A DNA stretch of 64,000 nt from Saprospiraceae bacterium (GCA_041392805.1 JAWKLJ010000001.1:5516501-5580500), one strand, 5' to 3'; positions 8,636-18,614 are shown, counted from the stretch's first letter. Numbers and translations: made by a program. Notes: a model not told the origin generated them from the sequence alone.

Positions 8636-9208
8636 CTATCGGCCCACCCATTTATCCATTGTTTCTACCTGATGTGCTACCAGACGATCCAATAAGCGAT
8701 TAGCATCTGTATCCACCAGGATTAAGTCTCGTTGAGCTTCTTTGACAAATCCTTCGGTAATCATGACGTCAATCTGCTGAATTAACGGATTAAAGAAGCC
8801 ATTGGTATTGAGAAGGCCAATCGGTTGGGCATCTTGTCCCAACTGGACAAGGGTCGCCATTTCAAACAATTCGTCCAGGGTACCGAAGCCGCCGGCCAAG
8901 GCAATGACCGCATCAGAAATTGCCGCCATTTTTTTCTTGCGCTCATCCATCGTTTGGACGACATGCAGTTCCGAGAGCGCATGGTGGCAGACTTCTTTGA
9001 CCTTTAGGAATTCGGGGATGACGCCGATGACACGTCCCCCTTTTTCGAGGGCCGCATCTGCCAAAACGCCCATCAAACCGACATTCCCAGCGCCATATAC
9101 TGTGGTGAAATCCCGCTCTGCGAGTAAATGGCCTAGTTCCCTGGCCGCCGCCTCGTATATGGGAGAAAAGCCCTTACTTGAACCACAAAAAACAAGAATT
9201 GATTGCAT
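8636..9208 (-). CDS. LOG family Rossmann-fold protein
   Basis: A 190-residue protein of the LOG/TIGR00730 family, many of which are phosphoribohydrolases that release cytokinin bases from nucleotide precursors; others act in nucleotide turnover. The start MQSILVFCGSS was chosen because the family begins with this beta strand; an in-frame extension of 44 residues upstream has no family character and overlaps the GNAT gene. The nucleotide-binding motif is visible as ALAGGFGTLDELFE, close to the family PGGxGTxxE, with GxxxGLMGVLAD before it. Confidence 0.88.
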   Translation of the reverse strand: MQSILVFCGSSKGFSPIYEAAARELGHLLAERDFTTVYGAGNVGLMGVLADAALEKGGRVIGVIPEFLKVKEVCHHALSELHVVQTMDERKKKMAAISDAVIALAGGFGTLDELFEMATLVQLGQDAQPIGLLNTNGFFNPLIQQIDVMITEGFVKEAQRDLILVDTDANRLLDRLVAHQVETMDKWVGR

Positions 9209-9242
9209 GATTGGGTGATTATGGTGTTTATAACTCTTAGCA

Positions 9243-9680
9243 CTATCCCTCCATCTCCATATGGTATAAATCCAGGCCTGGCGCCCAGTAATTCTTTTTA
9301 ATTTTAAGCGTTTCAAAGCCAAATTTAGCATAGAACGCATAAGCCAATTGAGAGGTTCGCACTACGATCTTTTTAACACTCTCCACCTTTCTGATCTCTG
9401 CCAATCGAAAGGCTGTCAATTTTCGCCCAAGCCCAAGCCCTTGGCATTCAGGTGTTAGAAAATCCCAAGAAATTCGACCCTCCGTTTTTGTAGCATTAAA
9501 ATTAATGCCTCCACACCCTACAATTTCGCCATCTTGTTCAATTACCCAATACTGATCAACAAACTTGGCCAGGTATTCTTCCAAGTCTTTCTGTTCTTCT
9601 GGGGCGAAATAAGTAGGCGTATTCAACTTGAAAATTCGAATAACAGCTGCCTGGTCGGATGATGAATAGGGGCGTATCAT
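9243..9680 (-). CDS. GNAT family N-acetyltransferase
   Basis: A 145-residue single-domain acetyltransferase. The acetyl-CoA binding loop appears as FLTPECQGLGLGRKLT, a variant of the Q/RxxGxG/A motif, and the fold ends with ASQLAYAFYAKFGFETLKIK. The acceptor is unknown. It overlaps the preceding DUF3667 gene by four bases (ATGA), so the two are co-translated. Confidence 0.88.
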   Translation of the reverse strand: MIRPYSSSDQAAVIRIFKLNTPTYFAPEEQKDLEEYLAKFVDQYWVIEQDGEIVGCGGINFNATKTEGRISWDFLTPECQGLGLGRKLTAFRLAEIRKVESVKKIVVRTSQLAYAFYAKFGFETLKIKKNYWAPGLDLYHMEMEG

Positions 9681-10381
9681 AACGAAAGACTATTTATGAT
9701 TACCAAAGCGATGATTAGTATACCCAAGCCTATTCCAAACAATAGTTGATAGAGTACAAAACTTAGTAAAGATTTCCATAGACTTTCTACCCAGGAAAGT
9801 TTGAAAATTTGTTTATAGGCAAAAATCGTATAGGCAATAACTGTCACTCCCTGTAAAAAAGCGAAAAATCCACTTAGATTAATAATTGGAATAAAAAGCA
9901 GATAAAATAAGGTTTGTGGACTAGAGATATAGGCATTGATGATCAAATGTTCAGCAAAATAGTACTTGCCATTCCTGAAAACGACAAAAGTAGCGAGACT
10001 GATAAAAGGAAGTCCCATCAAGAAAAACAGATTGAAATATTGCTTTAAATTGACGGTAAGCCACGCTAGGACTTTTTGAATAACTGGTGGATAAGACTGC
10101 CATTGAGGGCTTTTTTGCAGGTCTTCCAGTAACTGTGCGGTGTCGGGCAATACCAATAAAGTACAAAAGGTAGCTATAGCGACTAAAAGCACGATCAGCG
10201 AGAAAGGACGTGTCAGGCGATTTCTATCCAAAAAAAGATACTCCTCAATGGTCTTCCCTGGTTCCATTAGAAGTCTTTTTAAGGTATAGCCCATCCCTTT
10301 CTCCAAATTGAGGATATGGAGAATATCTGCAAAGATTTTCCTTAAGGTAAATCGTTCGATATCGGATTGGGGTATACTCAT
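9677..10381 (-). CDS. DUF3667 family membrane protein
   Basis: A 234-residue protein with a short cytosolic N-terminus (FTLRKIFADILHILNLEKG) followed by the DUF3667 hallmark GYTLKRLLMEPGKTIEEYL and five or so hydrophobic helices. Function is unknown. It starts one base after the stop of the NatB-like permease and overlaps the GNAT gene, so it belongs to that operon. Confidence 0.85.
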   Translation of the reverse strand: MSIPQSDIERFTLRKIFADILHILNLEKGMGYTLKRLLMEPGKTIEEYLFLDRNRLTRPFSLIVLLVAIATFCTLLVLPDTAQLLEDLQKSPQWQSYPPVIQKVLAWLTVNLKQYFNLFFLMGLPFISLATFVVFRNGKYYFAEHLIINAYISSPQTLFYLLFIPIINLSGFFAFLQGVTVIAYTIFAYKQIFKLSWVESLWKSLLSFVLYQLLFGIGLGILIIALVIINSLSL

Positions 10382-10382
10382 A

Positions 10383-11615
10383 TCATGACTTTCGAAGCGA
10401 AAATAGGCTTTTAAAATCTATCTTTTCACCCGTAACTACATTTTCGTTACTAAAAGTCTGCGAAGCAAAGAAAAGCGCCAATAAAGCATAAATAAGGGCC
10501 ATGCTGGCTACTGTCGCCACCAATGCTGTACTAAAACTTCCTTTCAACACTGCGCCAATGCCCAGGGAGATATTAAGCATAGGAACGAGCGCCGTGCTGC
10601 TATTTAATTCCATTCCGGGCATTTGGGATAAAACAGCAGGGATAATAATCAGCATCATTAGGGGGGAAACATAACTTTGTGCTTCTTTATAAGAATTGGC
10701 CAATAGGACGACAGACAAGGTTAGCGCAGCAATAAAAACAGTTGTTAGGAAAATAATGATAACCATCCAAAGCCATCCTTGAGGACTAATGGTCAAGGAG
10801 AAATTCCCCACTTCCCCTCCCATGAATTTCACCTGTATCATCATGGCTACCACCAAACTTAGGATATTCATAAAAGCGGAGACGATGCCGACCATAAATA
10901 CGGCAGCAAATTTCCCCGCAATAATTTCGCCTGTTTTTATGGGAGCGGTAAAAATGGTCTGGAGGGTTTTTCGCTCCTTTTCGCCCGCAGTAATGTCAAT
11001 GGCGATATAAACACAACCTACAAACACAAACAATAAAATGATCATGGGTAAAAAAGAAGCCATGATTTTGCCTGCTTGCTGTTGTTTTGAGGCCAAATCT
11101 ACCTGTTCTATAGCTAATGGGGTTGCAAATTCAGGATTGAGTTCGGCAGCATCTAACCTACTTTTTAATAAATTTTGATTAACGCCATCCAGCATCCGTT
11201 TTATTTGTCGACTTCGGAACTGCAAAAGGTCTTTGGATTGGTCCGCCAAAATTTGGATGGGAATGGTACCATAGGCCGCTTGAGTCTTGTTGAAATCCGT
11301 ATCCATTTGTATTCCAATCACATTTGACATGGTATCCAATTTGGCTTTATCGAAGACTTCAAACCGGAGTTTAAATTCTGGGCTTTGAGCGAGTGCGTCA
11401 TGGATAGGCGTTTTCTCCAATTGGGGGCTAAGCAAAACCGTAATTTCCTGGCTTGCCATTTTCTCTTGTTGGCTTTGTCCTACCTTTCCCATTAAGGTAA
11501 ACATAACAGGATATAAGAAAAAAGGGAGCAAAATAATTAGGTAGAGCATGCGTTTGTCGCGTAGTACTTCTTTTATTTCTTTACGAAATATGGCGTTAAT
11601 GATATTGGTTCTCAT
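10383..11615 (-). CDS. ABC-2 type permease, NatB-like
   Basis: A 410-residue permease. It has one N-terminal membrane helix after the KEIKEVLRDKRMLYLIILLPFFLYP motif, a large outside domain (about residues 45-185), then five to six C-terminal helices including AGEKERKTLQTIFTAPI, the cytosolic coupling segment typical of NatB/YhaP-type permeases. The family exports Na+ or other substrates with a NatA-type ATPase. Its ATPase is encoded about 86 bases upstream on the same strand. Confidence 0.9.
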   Translation of the reverse strand: MRTNIINAIFRKEIKEVLRDKRMLYLIILLPFFLYPVMFTLMGKVGQSQQEKMASQEITVLLSPQLEKTPIHDALAQSPEFKLRFEVFDKAKLDTMSNVIGIQMDTDFNKTQAAYGTIPIQILADQSKDLLQFRSRQIKRMLDGVNQNLLKSRLDAAELNPEFATPLAIEQVDLASKQQQAGKIMASFLPMIILLFVFVGCVYIAIDITAGEKERKTLQTIFTAPIKTGEIIAGKFAAVFMVGIVSAFMNILSLVVAMMIQVKFMGGEVGNFSLTISPQGWLWMVIIIFLTTVFIAALTLSVVLLANSYKEAQSYVSPLMMLIIIPAVLSQMPGMELNSSTALVPMLNISLGIGAVLKGSFSTALVATVASMALIYALLALFFASQTFSNENVVTGEKIDFKSLFSLRKS

Positions 11616-11701
11616 GTTAAATTTTTAAGGTCTCTGATGATAGTAGATTAGCAAAAGTTTGCTATTCGGTCAACTTTTAGCTCTCATTGTTTTTTATTAG
11701 G

Positions 11702-12448
11702 CTAAATGCCGATAGCTTCCCTTTCTTTAACAAGATGAAAAAACGCATCTGCCAAATTTTGCTGGCTCGTGCGGTGTTTGACCTCAGTCATTGTTCCATA
11801 ATGTTCTAGTTTGCCTTGGTGAATAATGGCAATGCGATCGCAGAGTCTTTCGACCTCATCGAGGTGATGGGTAGAGAATATAATGGTTTTCCCTTCCTCT
11901 TTAGCCATCTTTTTGATGAACTGCAAGATAAACTCGCTGGCCATGATATCCAGACCGGTGGTCGGCTCATCCAGGATAACCACTGCGGGGTCGTGTACAA
12001 GGGTACGAGCGATAGACACCCGTTGTTTTTGACCGGTAGATAATTTTTCGCAAAAGCGGTCTTTAAAATCTGTAATGCCGAAGGCATCCACCAATTTTTC
12101 CACCCTTTGCTTTAGTACGTTTTTGGGCACTTCATAGAGCTGCCCAAAATAGCTAAGTAATTCCACGGGGTTGAGTCTTCGGTAGAGGTCCATGTCTCCG
12201 GTTAGGAACCCCAGAGACTTTCGGGCTTTTTGCTGTTGGTTTAGCATAGAGTGGCCAGCGATAAAAGCTTCCCCTTCGGAGGGGGAGAGGAGGCCAGACA
12301 GCATGCGCAGGGTGGTCGTTTTGCCCGCGCCATTGGGGCCAAGTAAGCCAAAAACTTCACCAGCTTTTACTTCAAAGCTGAGGGCATCTACAGCGCGAAA
12401 AGGTCCAAAGTTCTTGGACAAGCGCCGAGCTTCAATAGTTACTTCCAT
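11702..12448 (-). CDS. ABC transporter ATP-binding protein, NatA-like
   Basis: A 248-residue ATPase with Walker A GPNGAGKTT, signature LSTGQKQRVSIAR, Walker B AVVILDEPTTGLD and H-loop STHHLDEVE. I chose the start MEVTIEARRLSKNF because the strand leading to Walker A begins there; an upstream in-frame Met adds 16 residues with no family match. It pairs with the NatB-like permease that follows. The cargo may be sodium or a xenobiotic, as in characterised NatAB systems, but this is not shown here. Confidence 0.93.
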   Translation of the reverse strand: MEVTIEARRLSKNFGPFRAVDALSFEVKAGEVFGLLGPNGAGKTTTLRMLSGLLSPSEGEAFIAGHSMLNQQQKARKSLGFLTGDMDLYRRLNPVELLSYFGQLYEVPKNVLKQRVEKLVDAFGITDFKDRFCEKLSTGQKQRVSIARTLVHDPAVVILDEPTTGLDIMASEFILQFIKKMAKEEGKTIIFSTHHLDEVERLCDRIAIIHQGKLEHYGTMTEVKHRTSQQNLADAFFHLVKEREAIGI

Positions 12449-13109
12449 AAGTTTTGGTGTTAAGGTAGGCCCTTGGGGTATACGAACGGCAGCCAATCAT
12501 TGAATTGATTGGTTGTTTTTGATGCAGTCTGGTGATAGGTAATCAATACCAGCTAAAGATGCACATTGTCCCGATAAAAACCGAAAAAAAATCGACTCAT
12601 TGGCGTGAAAATTCGATAGGGGAGGGGAGGATTAAAAGGTTGTCAGAGGTGGGTGGCAAGGTGTCGCCAAGGGAGGGCGTAAAGGGAGGGCGGGGGGCGC
12701 CGCTGCTGCCCCTTTACGCCCTGGGGGGCCGCCAAGACTTTCCAAGTTTTTAAAACTTGGAAAGTCTTTGGCGCCGCCCCCGCCGCCCCTATACCTATAG
12801 ACGGATAACTTGCGAAAATTCCATAACTTTTTTGAAAAAAATTAAAATTAATTCAAAAAAAACAGGTTTTTAAGGTTTGAAAGGTCGTCATAGCTTTACT
12901 TAGGAATGAGTTCTAACTGAAATATACATCCTGGCTTGTTCTTTTGCTCTGTGGCCACATTAAAAAAAGATTCGCGTAGCTACGGACTTCGGCGTGAGCT
13001 CAGTCGAACGCCATACTCATTTTTTTCGCCTTGTCAGCGGGCAAAACTCCTTCGTCAATCTTGTATGCTTTATTTAAACCTAATTCCTCAATAGCCGTTA
13101 GCGTGAATT
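12449..13109. other. Repeat-rich intergenic region, no gene seen
   Basis: About 660 bases without a credible gene. From left to right it holds unremarkable sequence to about 12610, a G-rich stretch, a hairpin with 13-base arms (12674-12686 and 12710-12722), one copy of a dispersed palindromic repeat (12731-12840), an AT-rich stretch and a short REP-like sequence at about 12985-13010 (GACTTCGGCGTGAGCTCAGT). Open frames here are artefacts of high GC. Confidence 0.7.
12731..12840 (-). repeat. Dispersed palindromic repeat, copy A
   Basis: A near-perfect palindrome (arms 12731-12750 and 12752-12772, core GACTTTCCAAGTTTT) is flanked on its right by GCCGCCCCTATACC and by TTCCATAACTTTTTTG. The same string of parts appears in reverse complement at 21289-21405. 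Matching extends about 80 bases beyond the palindrome with a few gaps. Confidence 0.85.
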
Positions 13110-16100
13110 TTACCTTACCAATGTCACATCCCCCCGTTTTACCTGTATACCTTTCATCCCGCATACCTTTACATCCATTTCAATGGTGTAGATGTAGACA
13201 TCTGAAGGGGCAAATTTCCCCTTATGGGTACCATCCCAGACCGCCTGCTGACCATTCCCCTCAAAAACTACTTGCCCCCAGCGATTCCATATGCGCATGG
13301 TAAGAATTTCTACTTCTTCTCCGTCCGCAGGATTGAGGTCGGTATAGGCTTTGAATACATCATTTATATTATCACCATTAGGTGTGAATACATTTGGTAC
13401 TTTAATATCTCCTGTCAAGCCTCTGATAAAATAATCATAAGTTTCTGTATAACAGCCAGCAACATCCTCGATCGTAAGAAGGAGGATACTATCCTTTTGG
13501 CCTACAAGTAAGGGGAGGGGAGGTGACCAGGTGAATTGGTATAGGCCATCTGGATTCGGTGGGTTGGCAAAGAAAATGGTGTCACCTATACAGACGGTCG
13601 TGTCCTTATCTTCCCAAACTGGTGGTGGAATGATATAAATTCGACCATCAGCTTCGCCTGTACAACCCTTTTCGTCCATTACTTCTACTTTATAATCTGT
13701 GGTGCTTAAGGGGGCTACCCTAGGATTGGGCAAACGAGGGTCATCCAGGATCAGGTTGCTGGGTTGCCAACGGTAAGTATGGCCTTCTTGTGGATTAAGT
13801 AGCCTAAGTATTGTGGTATCTCCCCTGCAAATGCTATCCTGTAAGAAAACAATATCCGTTAAAGCGGTCAAAGTGAGTTCTCGAATAAGTGTGTCCTTAC
13901 ACCCAATATCGGTATTTGCAACGGCTAACCTAACCTGGTAAACGCCCGGGGTAAAGGGAATGGCAGGGTTGGCCAAGACAGAACGCATGCCATTTCCAAA
14001 ATCCCAACTGTACTGATTGGCCTGCGTCGAGGTGTTGGTAAATTGCAAAGTATCTGCACAAAAAATAGAATCAAGGCTATTATTTACCATAAAACCAGCT
14101 CGTGTCTCAAAAATAGAAATCGATTTAGTCACGGTGGTTTCACATCCATTTTCTACACTTCTTAGAATCAAGGTGACTGGTCTGGGCCCCAGTACTGGAA
14201 TATTTTGATAGGTGTGCTCCACGGGACTCAGGTCATCAACCAGGGGACTACCATCTCCAAAATCCCAACTATAACTATTGACATCAATCGTGTCCTGTAT
14301 GGTGAAAGTAGCTGTCCCTCCTTCACAAATCCCCATTGGATTGAAATCAAAGTCGCCTTCTGGACCAATCAGGGTAATAGATTGGTAGGCGGTATCAGCA
14401 CATCCAAAAGTAGTTGAGCTAATTAGCCGTATGTCAAAAGTGCCTTTTTCAAAAGAGGCCAGCGGATGGGTTTCACTTGATTGTTGCATGTTGCCAAAAT
14501 CCCAGGTGTGAAAAAGGATAGAAGAGGCGGTACTTTGATTCATGAATTGGACCTGACTGGGGAAGCAAACAAAGGGCTCATTATCAATGCTGGTGCTAAA
14601 GTCAGCCTCTGGATAGTCTTGGATAATGATGAGTACCGAATCCGCTCCACCGCAACCAGTACCGACTTCCTCATAACGCATGGTGACAATATAGTCTCCT
14701 GCTCGGTCAAAAGAACCAATGGTTGGTGAGTTGCTGCTGGTTTGACCATTTCCAAAATCCCAGTTAAAAATAAAATCGTAACCGGCATCATTAACATCAG
14801 CACTAAAAAACTTGATGTCTTCTCCTATACAAGCATTACCAAATGGAGGATCTGTAATAATAAAACTTTGAGGCTGATACACCGTAATAGAATCGAAAAA
14901 AGAAGCGCTACAACCCAAGACGTCCACGACATATAGGCTTACGGGAATGGTGTCTATTCCCTCAATATTATTGGTATAAACATGTGTTGGATTTTCCGCT
15001 GTACTCGAAGTGAAATCACCAAATACCCAACTAAAAGATGAAATAATGGTATCCGCTATGGTTCGATTAGTGAAGCTGATATTGGCAGGCAAACAAATGT
15101 TTTGATCACTTATGGTAAAATTGGCGGCTATATCATAGATTTTTAAGCTTTGCCTGCTGGTATCTGTACAGCCGTTGATGTCCTCTGTGACTAGGGTTAT
15201 CGTTTCTTGCCCAGGGATCGAAAACCTTTTCATGATTGTATCTTTTTGGGTAGTGGTCGGTCGATCTGTAATGTCAAATATCCAGGTGAAGCCTTTCCAA
15301 CAGCAAGTGTCTACACCTCGTGAATTGGAGGCGTCCAAAAGTAACTCAGTACCTTTACAAATAGCCGTTTCTGGCAAAAGGAAGCTAGCTTGTATTTCCC
15401 TGACAAAAACAGTAACCGTATCCATGGAGATAGGGCAGCCAGACGTTGCATGCTCAGCGCTTAACACAACCCTATACGATCCGGTATCGCTATAGGTATG
15501 GGCGATGGTTGAACCTGTCGCTGTTTGTCCATCTCCAAAATCCCAGCGAAGTGTACTGGCATCGTAACTGGAATCCTGGAAAGTAAAAGTATAAGGATCA
15601 GCACAATCCATCTCGTAATGTATACGGGCTATAGGGCCTTTGACCACAATCAAATTTTTCTTTGTTACGGTACTTTGACAGCCATTAAATTCGACCGTCA
15701 GGGAGACATCCATAGGACCAGTGGCGTGGTCGAAGGTCCAATTGAGATTAGGTGCTTGAAAGCAATGAAAACTTCGCCCTTGGTCCGTCTCGAAATGCCA
15801 GGCATCAATACTGTCAGGTGGCGTTAAATCGGTAAATTGAATGCTTTCCCCAGGGCATATGTCTGTTTGATCTACCGTGAAGTCGGGAATGATTGCATCA
15901 CCCACTTCAATGCGTAAAGCATAAGAAGTATCCCTACATCCTGCTGCATTTTCTATTTTCAGGATGACATCATAAGTACCTGCTTGGGTGTAAGTATGTG
16001 TGTGCGCATCATCCGATGTCAACCTTGCGCTACTGCCATCTCCATAATCGTAAGTCCAGTGCAGGATGGGTTCAAAGGAATTACTAGAATCGGCAAAGGT

Positions 16101-17480
16101 TACCGTTAGTGGAGCACAGCCGTCAATCTTATCGGGCATAAACAAGGCGTTAGGGGTAAAAATCGTATCAGGTGTAAAAAAAGTGTCCCTGCAACCGGAA
16201 GGATTTTCTAAAATGAGTTGGGTATATAATAAATAGCGGCCGCTTTCTCCATAAGTGCTAGTATCCTTTCGATCATATTGGTGGGTAGGGCGTATTTCGG
16301 AGGAAGCGGTTCCATCGCCAAAGTTCCAAAGATAGACCTGACCATCAAGGCTTTGGGGGACAAAGGAGACCAGCAGCGAGTCATTGCAAGTATAAGATGG
16401 GTCGGAGGTGAAACTAGCATCAGGATGGTCGACAAAAACAGATTTCGTAGATGTTGATTCGCAACCCCTATCATTATCATTAACTAATAATTCCACTATG
16501 TAGGTTCCACCTTCTTTAAAGATAACAAAAGGATCCTCTTCGGTAGTGATAAAAGGGGTAGCGGCAGGACCAAAAGTCCAACGGTATTCTCCTCGGTCAG
16601 ATAAATTGATGAGGAAAATAGTATCACCGATACAAACTGTATCTGGCATAACAAACTGGGCCAATGGTTTGCCTATTTTGACTGTTTGGGAATAACTACC
16701 TTGACAGCCCAATTCATCTCTCGCGGTTAACGTTACAGGAAAACGGCCGAACGCATTATACGTTTGAGCCGGAGGGTTCGCTGTATTTGTCATATTCCCA
16801 TTTCCAAAATCCCAGGAAAATTGAAGATTATTCCCTGGTGTTGTATTCATGAAACGCACGTTTAAAGGAGGATCACAAGATTCCGGAATGTCGGGGCTTG
16901 TGGTGAAACCTACTTCTTTTACCTGGTTCACTTTGATCAGATTAGGGAAGTTTTGTGTGACATTACAGCCAGGTAGGTTGGTTGAAATGGAGAGGGACGG
17001 TGTAAATATCCCTGCTTCCTGATAGGTATGACTAACCTGGGTGGGAGCATTGGCACTCCCGCCATCTCCAAAGGACCAGCTGATGCTATTGATTTGGATG
17101 GCATTAGCGACCATAGAGGTATTTGTAAAATTTACCAATAATGGAGCGCAACCAGCTAAAGTATCTGCCACGATACTTAGCACCGGTTTAGGCAAAACAG
17201 TAATGGTAATCGTACCTATCACGGGTTGGTCGGGACCATTGCTAAAGTTAACGGTATATTGACCCTCCGCTACATAAGTGGTGGCAGGAAAAGCCAAATT
17301 GGAGGTTACATTATTCCCGAAATCCCAAAAGTAAGTACTCAGACCAGCGGGAGGAGTGAAATTGACAGACAAGGGTGGACAACCTTGTGTGATAGAGGCC
17401 GTTTGGGAAGATAGTAAGTGGCAAATACCCATTAGCAACAAGCTGACTATCAGCCTGTAAAAAAATAGTTTTGTTTTCAT
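13110..17480 (-). CDS. Giant PKD-repeat surface protein with T9SS type B sorting domain
   Basis: A 1456-residue secreted protein. Residues 1-25 form a signal peptide ending near LLSSQTAS. The body is a chain of about fourteen PKD-like domains, each marked by variants of WDFGDG followed by a HTY or similar strand (for example YLWNFGDGT, LRWDFGDGQ, YSWDFGDGS). The last 90 residues begin VPNVFTPNGDNINDVF and contain WNRWGQVVFEG and WDGTHKGK. This is the gliding-motility-associated C-terminal domain that directs export by the type IX system. Likely an adhesin or matrix protein; no catalytic domain is seen. Confidence 0.93.
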   Translation of the reverse strand: MKTKLFFYRLIVSLLLMGICHLLSSQTASITQGCPPLSVNFTPPAGLSTYFWDFGNNVTSNLAFPATTYVAEGQYTVNFSNGPDQPVIGTITITVLPKPVLSIVADTLAGCAPLLVNFTNTSMVANAIQINSISWSFGDGGSANAPTQVSHTYQEAGIFTPSLSISTNLPGCNVTQNFPNLIKVNQVKEVGFTTSPDIPESCDPPLNVRFMNTTPGNNLQFSWDFGNGNMTNTANPPAQTYNAFGRFPVTLTARDELGCQGSYSQTVKIGKPLAQFVMPDTVCIGDTIFLINLSDRGEYRWTFGPAATPFITTEEDPFVIFKEGGTYIVELLVNDNDRGCESTSTKSVFVDHPDASFTSDPSYTCNDSLLVSFVPQSLDGQVYLWNFGDGTASSEIRPTHQYDRKDTSTYGESGRYLLYTQLILENPSGCRDTFFTPDTIFTPNALFMPDKIDGCAPLTVTFADSSNSFEPILHWTYDYGDGSSARLTSDDAHTHTYTQAGTYDVILKIENAAGCRDTSYALRIEVGDAIIPDFTVDQTDICPGESIQFTDLTPPDSIDAWHFETDQGRSFHCFQAPNLNWTFDHATGPMDVSLTVEFNGCQSTVTKKNLIVVKGPIARIHYEMDCADPYTFTFQDSSYDASTLRWDFGDGQTATGSTIAHTYSDTGSYRVVLSAEHATSGCPISMDTVTVFVREIQASFLLPETAICKGTELLLDASNSRGVDTCCWKGFTWIFDITDRPTTTQKDTIMKRFSIPGQETITLVTEDINGCTDTSRQSLKIYDIAANFTISDQNICLPANISFTNRTIADTIISSFSWVFGDFTSSTAENPTHVYTNNIEGIDTIPVSLYVVDVLGCSASFFDSITVYQPQSFIITDPPFGNACIGEDIKFFSADVNDAGYDFIFNWDFGNGQTSSNSPTIGSFDRAGDYIVTMRYEEVGTGCGGADSVLIIIQDYPEADFSTSIDNEPFVCFPSQVQFMNQSTASSILFHTWDFGNMQQSSETHPLASFEKGTFDIRLISSTTFGCADTAYQSITLIGPEGDFDFNPMGICEGGTATFTIQDTIDVNSYSWDFGDGSPLVDDLSPVEHTYQNIPVLGPRPVTLILRSVENGCETTVTKSISIFETRAGFMVNNSLDSIFCADTLQFTNTSTQANQYSWDFGNGMRSVLANPAIPFTPGVYQVRLAVANTDIGCKDTLIRELTLTALTDIVFLQDSICRGDTTILRLLNPQEGHTYRWQPSNLILDDPRLPNPRVAPLSTTDYKVEVMDEKGCTGEADGRIYIIPPPVWEDKDTTVCIGDTIFFANPPNPDGLYQFTWSPPLPLLVGQKDSILLLTIEDVAGCYTETYDYFIRGLTGDIKVPNVFTPNGDNINDVFKAYTDLNPADGEEVEILTMRIWNRWGQVVFEGNGQQAVWDGTHKGKFAPSDVYIYTIEMDVKVCGMKGIQVKRGDVTLVR

Positions 17481-17801
17481 AACAAGGGATTTGTTTTATG
17501 TATCAATTCATAGCATAAAATGTAATAGCGCGTTGGTTATCATTGCAAAGAAAATTTAAAATGTGTAGGTTTGCAAATATCCTTCGCTTACAATTTTTGT
17601 GGTCAAGTGAAAATGCCAGACTAAAGCGACCATCCGCGTTCGCCGAAGCTTTAGCGGAGGAGCAAGAAAGCTATATTATATCTTTTGCTTTCAATGGACA
17701 CAAGGGCACAAAAAATGTGATAGAACCGAAAATATTAGAAAAAAAGCGTATGTATCCTTCTTTGGCAAAGCGAGAAATAGCCAAAGAATAAATATTAAGC
17801 T
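17481..17801. other. Divergent intergenic region with a REP-like palindrome
   Basis: About 320 bases between the PKD gene and the protease gene, presumably with both promoters. It holds a short imperfect palindrome at 17633-17658 (TCCGC at the left, GCGGA at the right, with an internal TTCGCCGAA). An 82-residue open frame at 17543-17791 crosses this palindrome, has no family features and is not accepted as a gene. Confidence 0.6.
17633..17658. repeat. REP-like short palindrome
   Basis: The outer arms TCCGC and GCGGA enclose a smaller TTCG-C-CGAA hairpin and an AGCTTTA spacer. Sequences of this shape recur between genes in many Bacteroidota genomes as I recall. Only one copy is seen in this window. 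Confidence 0.5.
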
Positions 17802-18611
17802 ATGACTATTAAAACAATTCTTTTATTAGGATGTCTATTCATCCCCATTAACGCCGTTTCTCAAAAACTTCATACCAGAGACCAATCATTACCGTGTTTT
17901 GAAAAAACATTCTCTATTGTTGCCCATATCCCCAAAGATACTTTTGGCGATATTTACCTCAATGAAGCACAAATACAAAGTGCCATTGATACCATGAATG
18001 TCTATTTCTCACCGATTTGTATGCGATTTGAGTTGTGTCAAATAAATATTATTGAAAATTTTCAATACGCTGCGCCAAAAAACACGAATGAATGGGCACA
18101 AATGAAGATTAAATACCAACAAAGTAACCGTATTAATATATTTTTTGTAGGAGATATTCCTTGGGTTCCTTATGAATGCGGGTATTCCGATTTGGGCGGA
18201 TTGGCCTTTCCCCAGCGAGATGCCATTATGGTGAAAACAGGATGCGCTGTGATTAGTCCCAAAATGGTTAGCCACGAAATGGGGCATTTTTTTGGATTAT
18301 TGGATACAAATGAAAGACGCATGGGGGGCACAGAATTAGTAGATGGTTCTGATTGTGAAACTACTGGCGATTTTATTTGTGATACACCTGCTGATCCTTA
18401 TATCCCGGGTGACCTCTTATACGGTAAATACCTGGATGGAAATATTCCATGTCGGTTTATTTTCAGGGAAACAGATGCTAATGGGCAGTATTATATGCCA
18501 GATATAGGTAATTTTATGAATCTATACCCAGATATTTGCAAATGCGGTTTTACAAATCAACAATACTTAAAAATGGCGGAAGTATATAGAGGTGCCCAAG
18601 GTACTTGGTAA
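17802..18611 (+). CDS. Secreted zinc metalloprotease, M43 (pappalysin)-like
   Basis: A 269-residue protein with a signal peptide (residues 1-20). The zinc site is HEMGHFFGLLD at 158-168, followed by a family-typical GDFICDTPADP and a C-terminal NFMNLYPDICKCGFTNQQ that resembles the M43 Met-turn region. M43 enzymes usually have a third His ligand (HExxHxxGxxH); here that position is Asp168, as in snapalysin-type enzymes. Several Cys residues fit disulfides in an exported protein. No C-terminal sorting domain follows, so it may be secreted through the signal peptide alone or stay in the periplasm. Confidence 0.8.
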   Translation: MTIKTILLLGCLFIPINAVSQKLHTRDQSLPCFEKTFSIVAHIPKDTFGDIYLNEAQIQSAIDTMNVYFSPICMRFELCQINIIENFQYAAPKNTNEWAQMKIKYQQSNRINIFFVGDIPWVPYECGYSDLGGLAFPQRDAIMVKTGCAVISPKMVSHEMGHFFGLLDTNERRMGGTELVDGSDCETTGDFICDTPADPYIPGDLLYGKYLDGNIPCRFIFRETDANGQYYMPDIGNFMNLYPDICKCGFTNQQYLKMAEVYRGAQGTW

Positions 18612-18614
18612 GGA

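Noticed and set aside
12532..12753. 73-residue open frame in the GC-rich gap
   Set aside because: Lies across two hairpins; Gly/Arg-rich translation is explained by GC-rich repeats.
17543..17791. 82-residue open frame between the PKD and protease genes
   Set aside because: It runs through a REP-like palindrome, has no family features or start context, and its composition is that of repeat translation.
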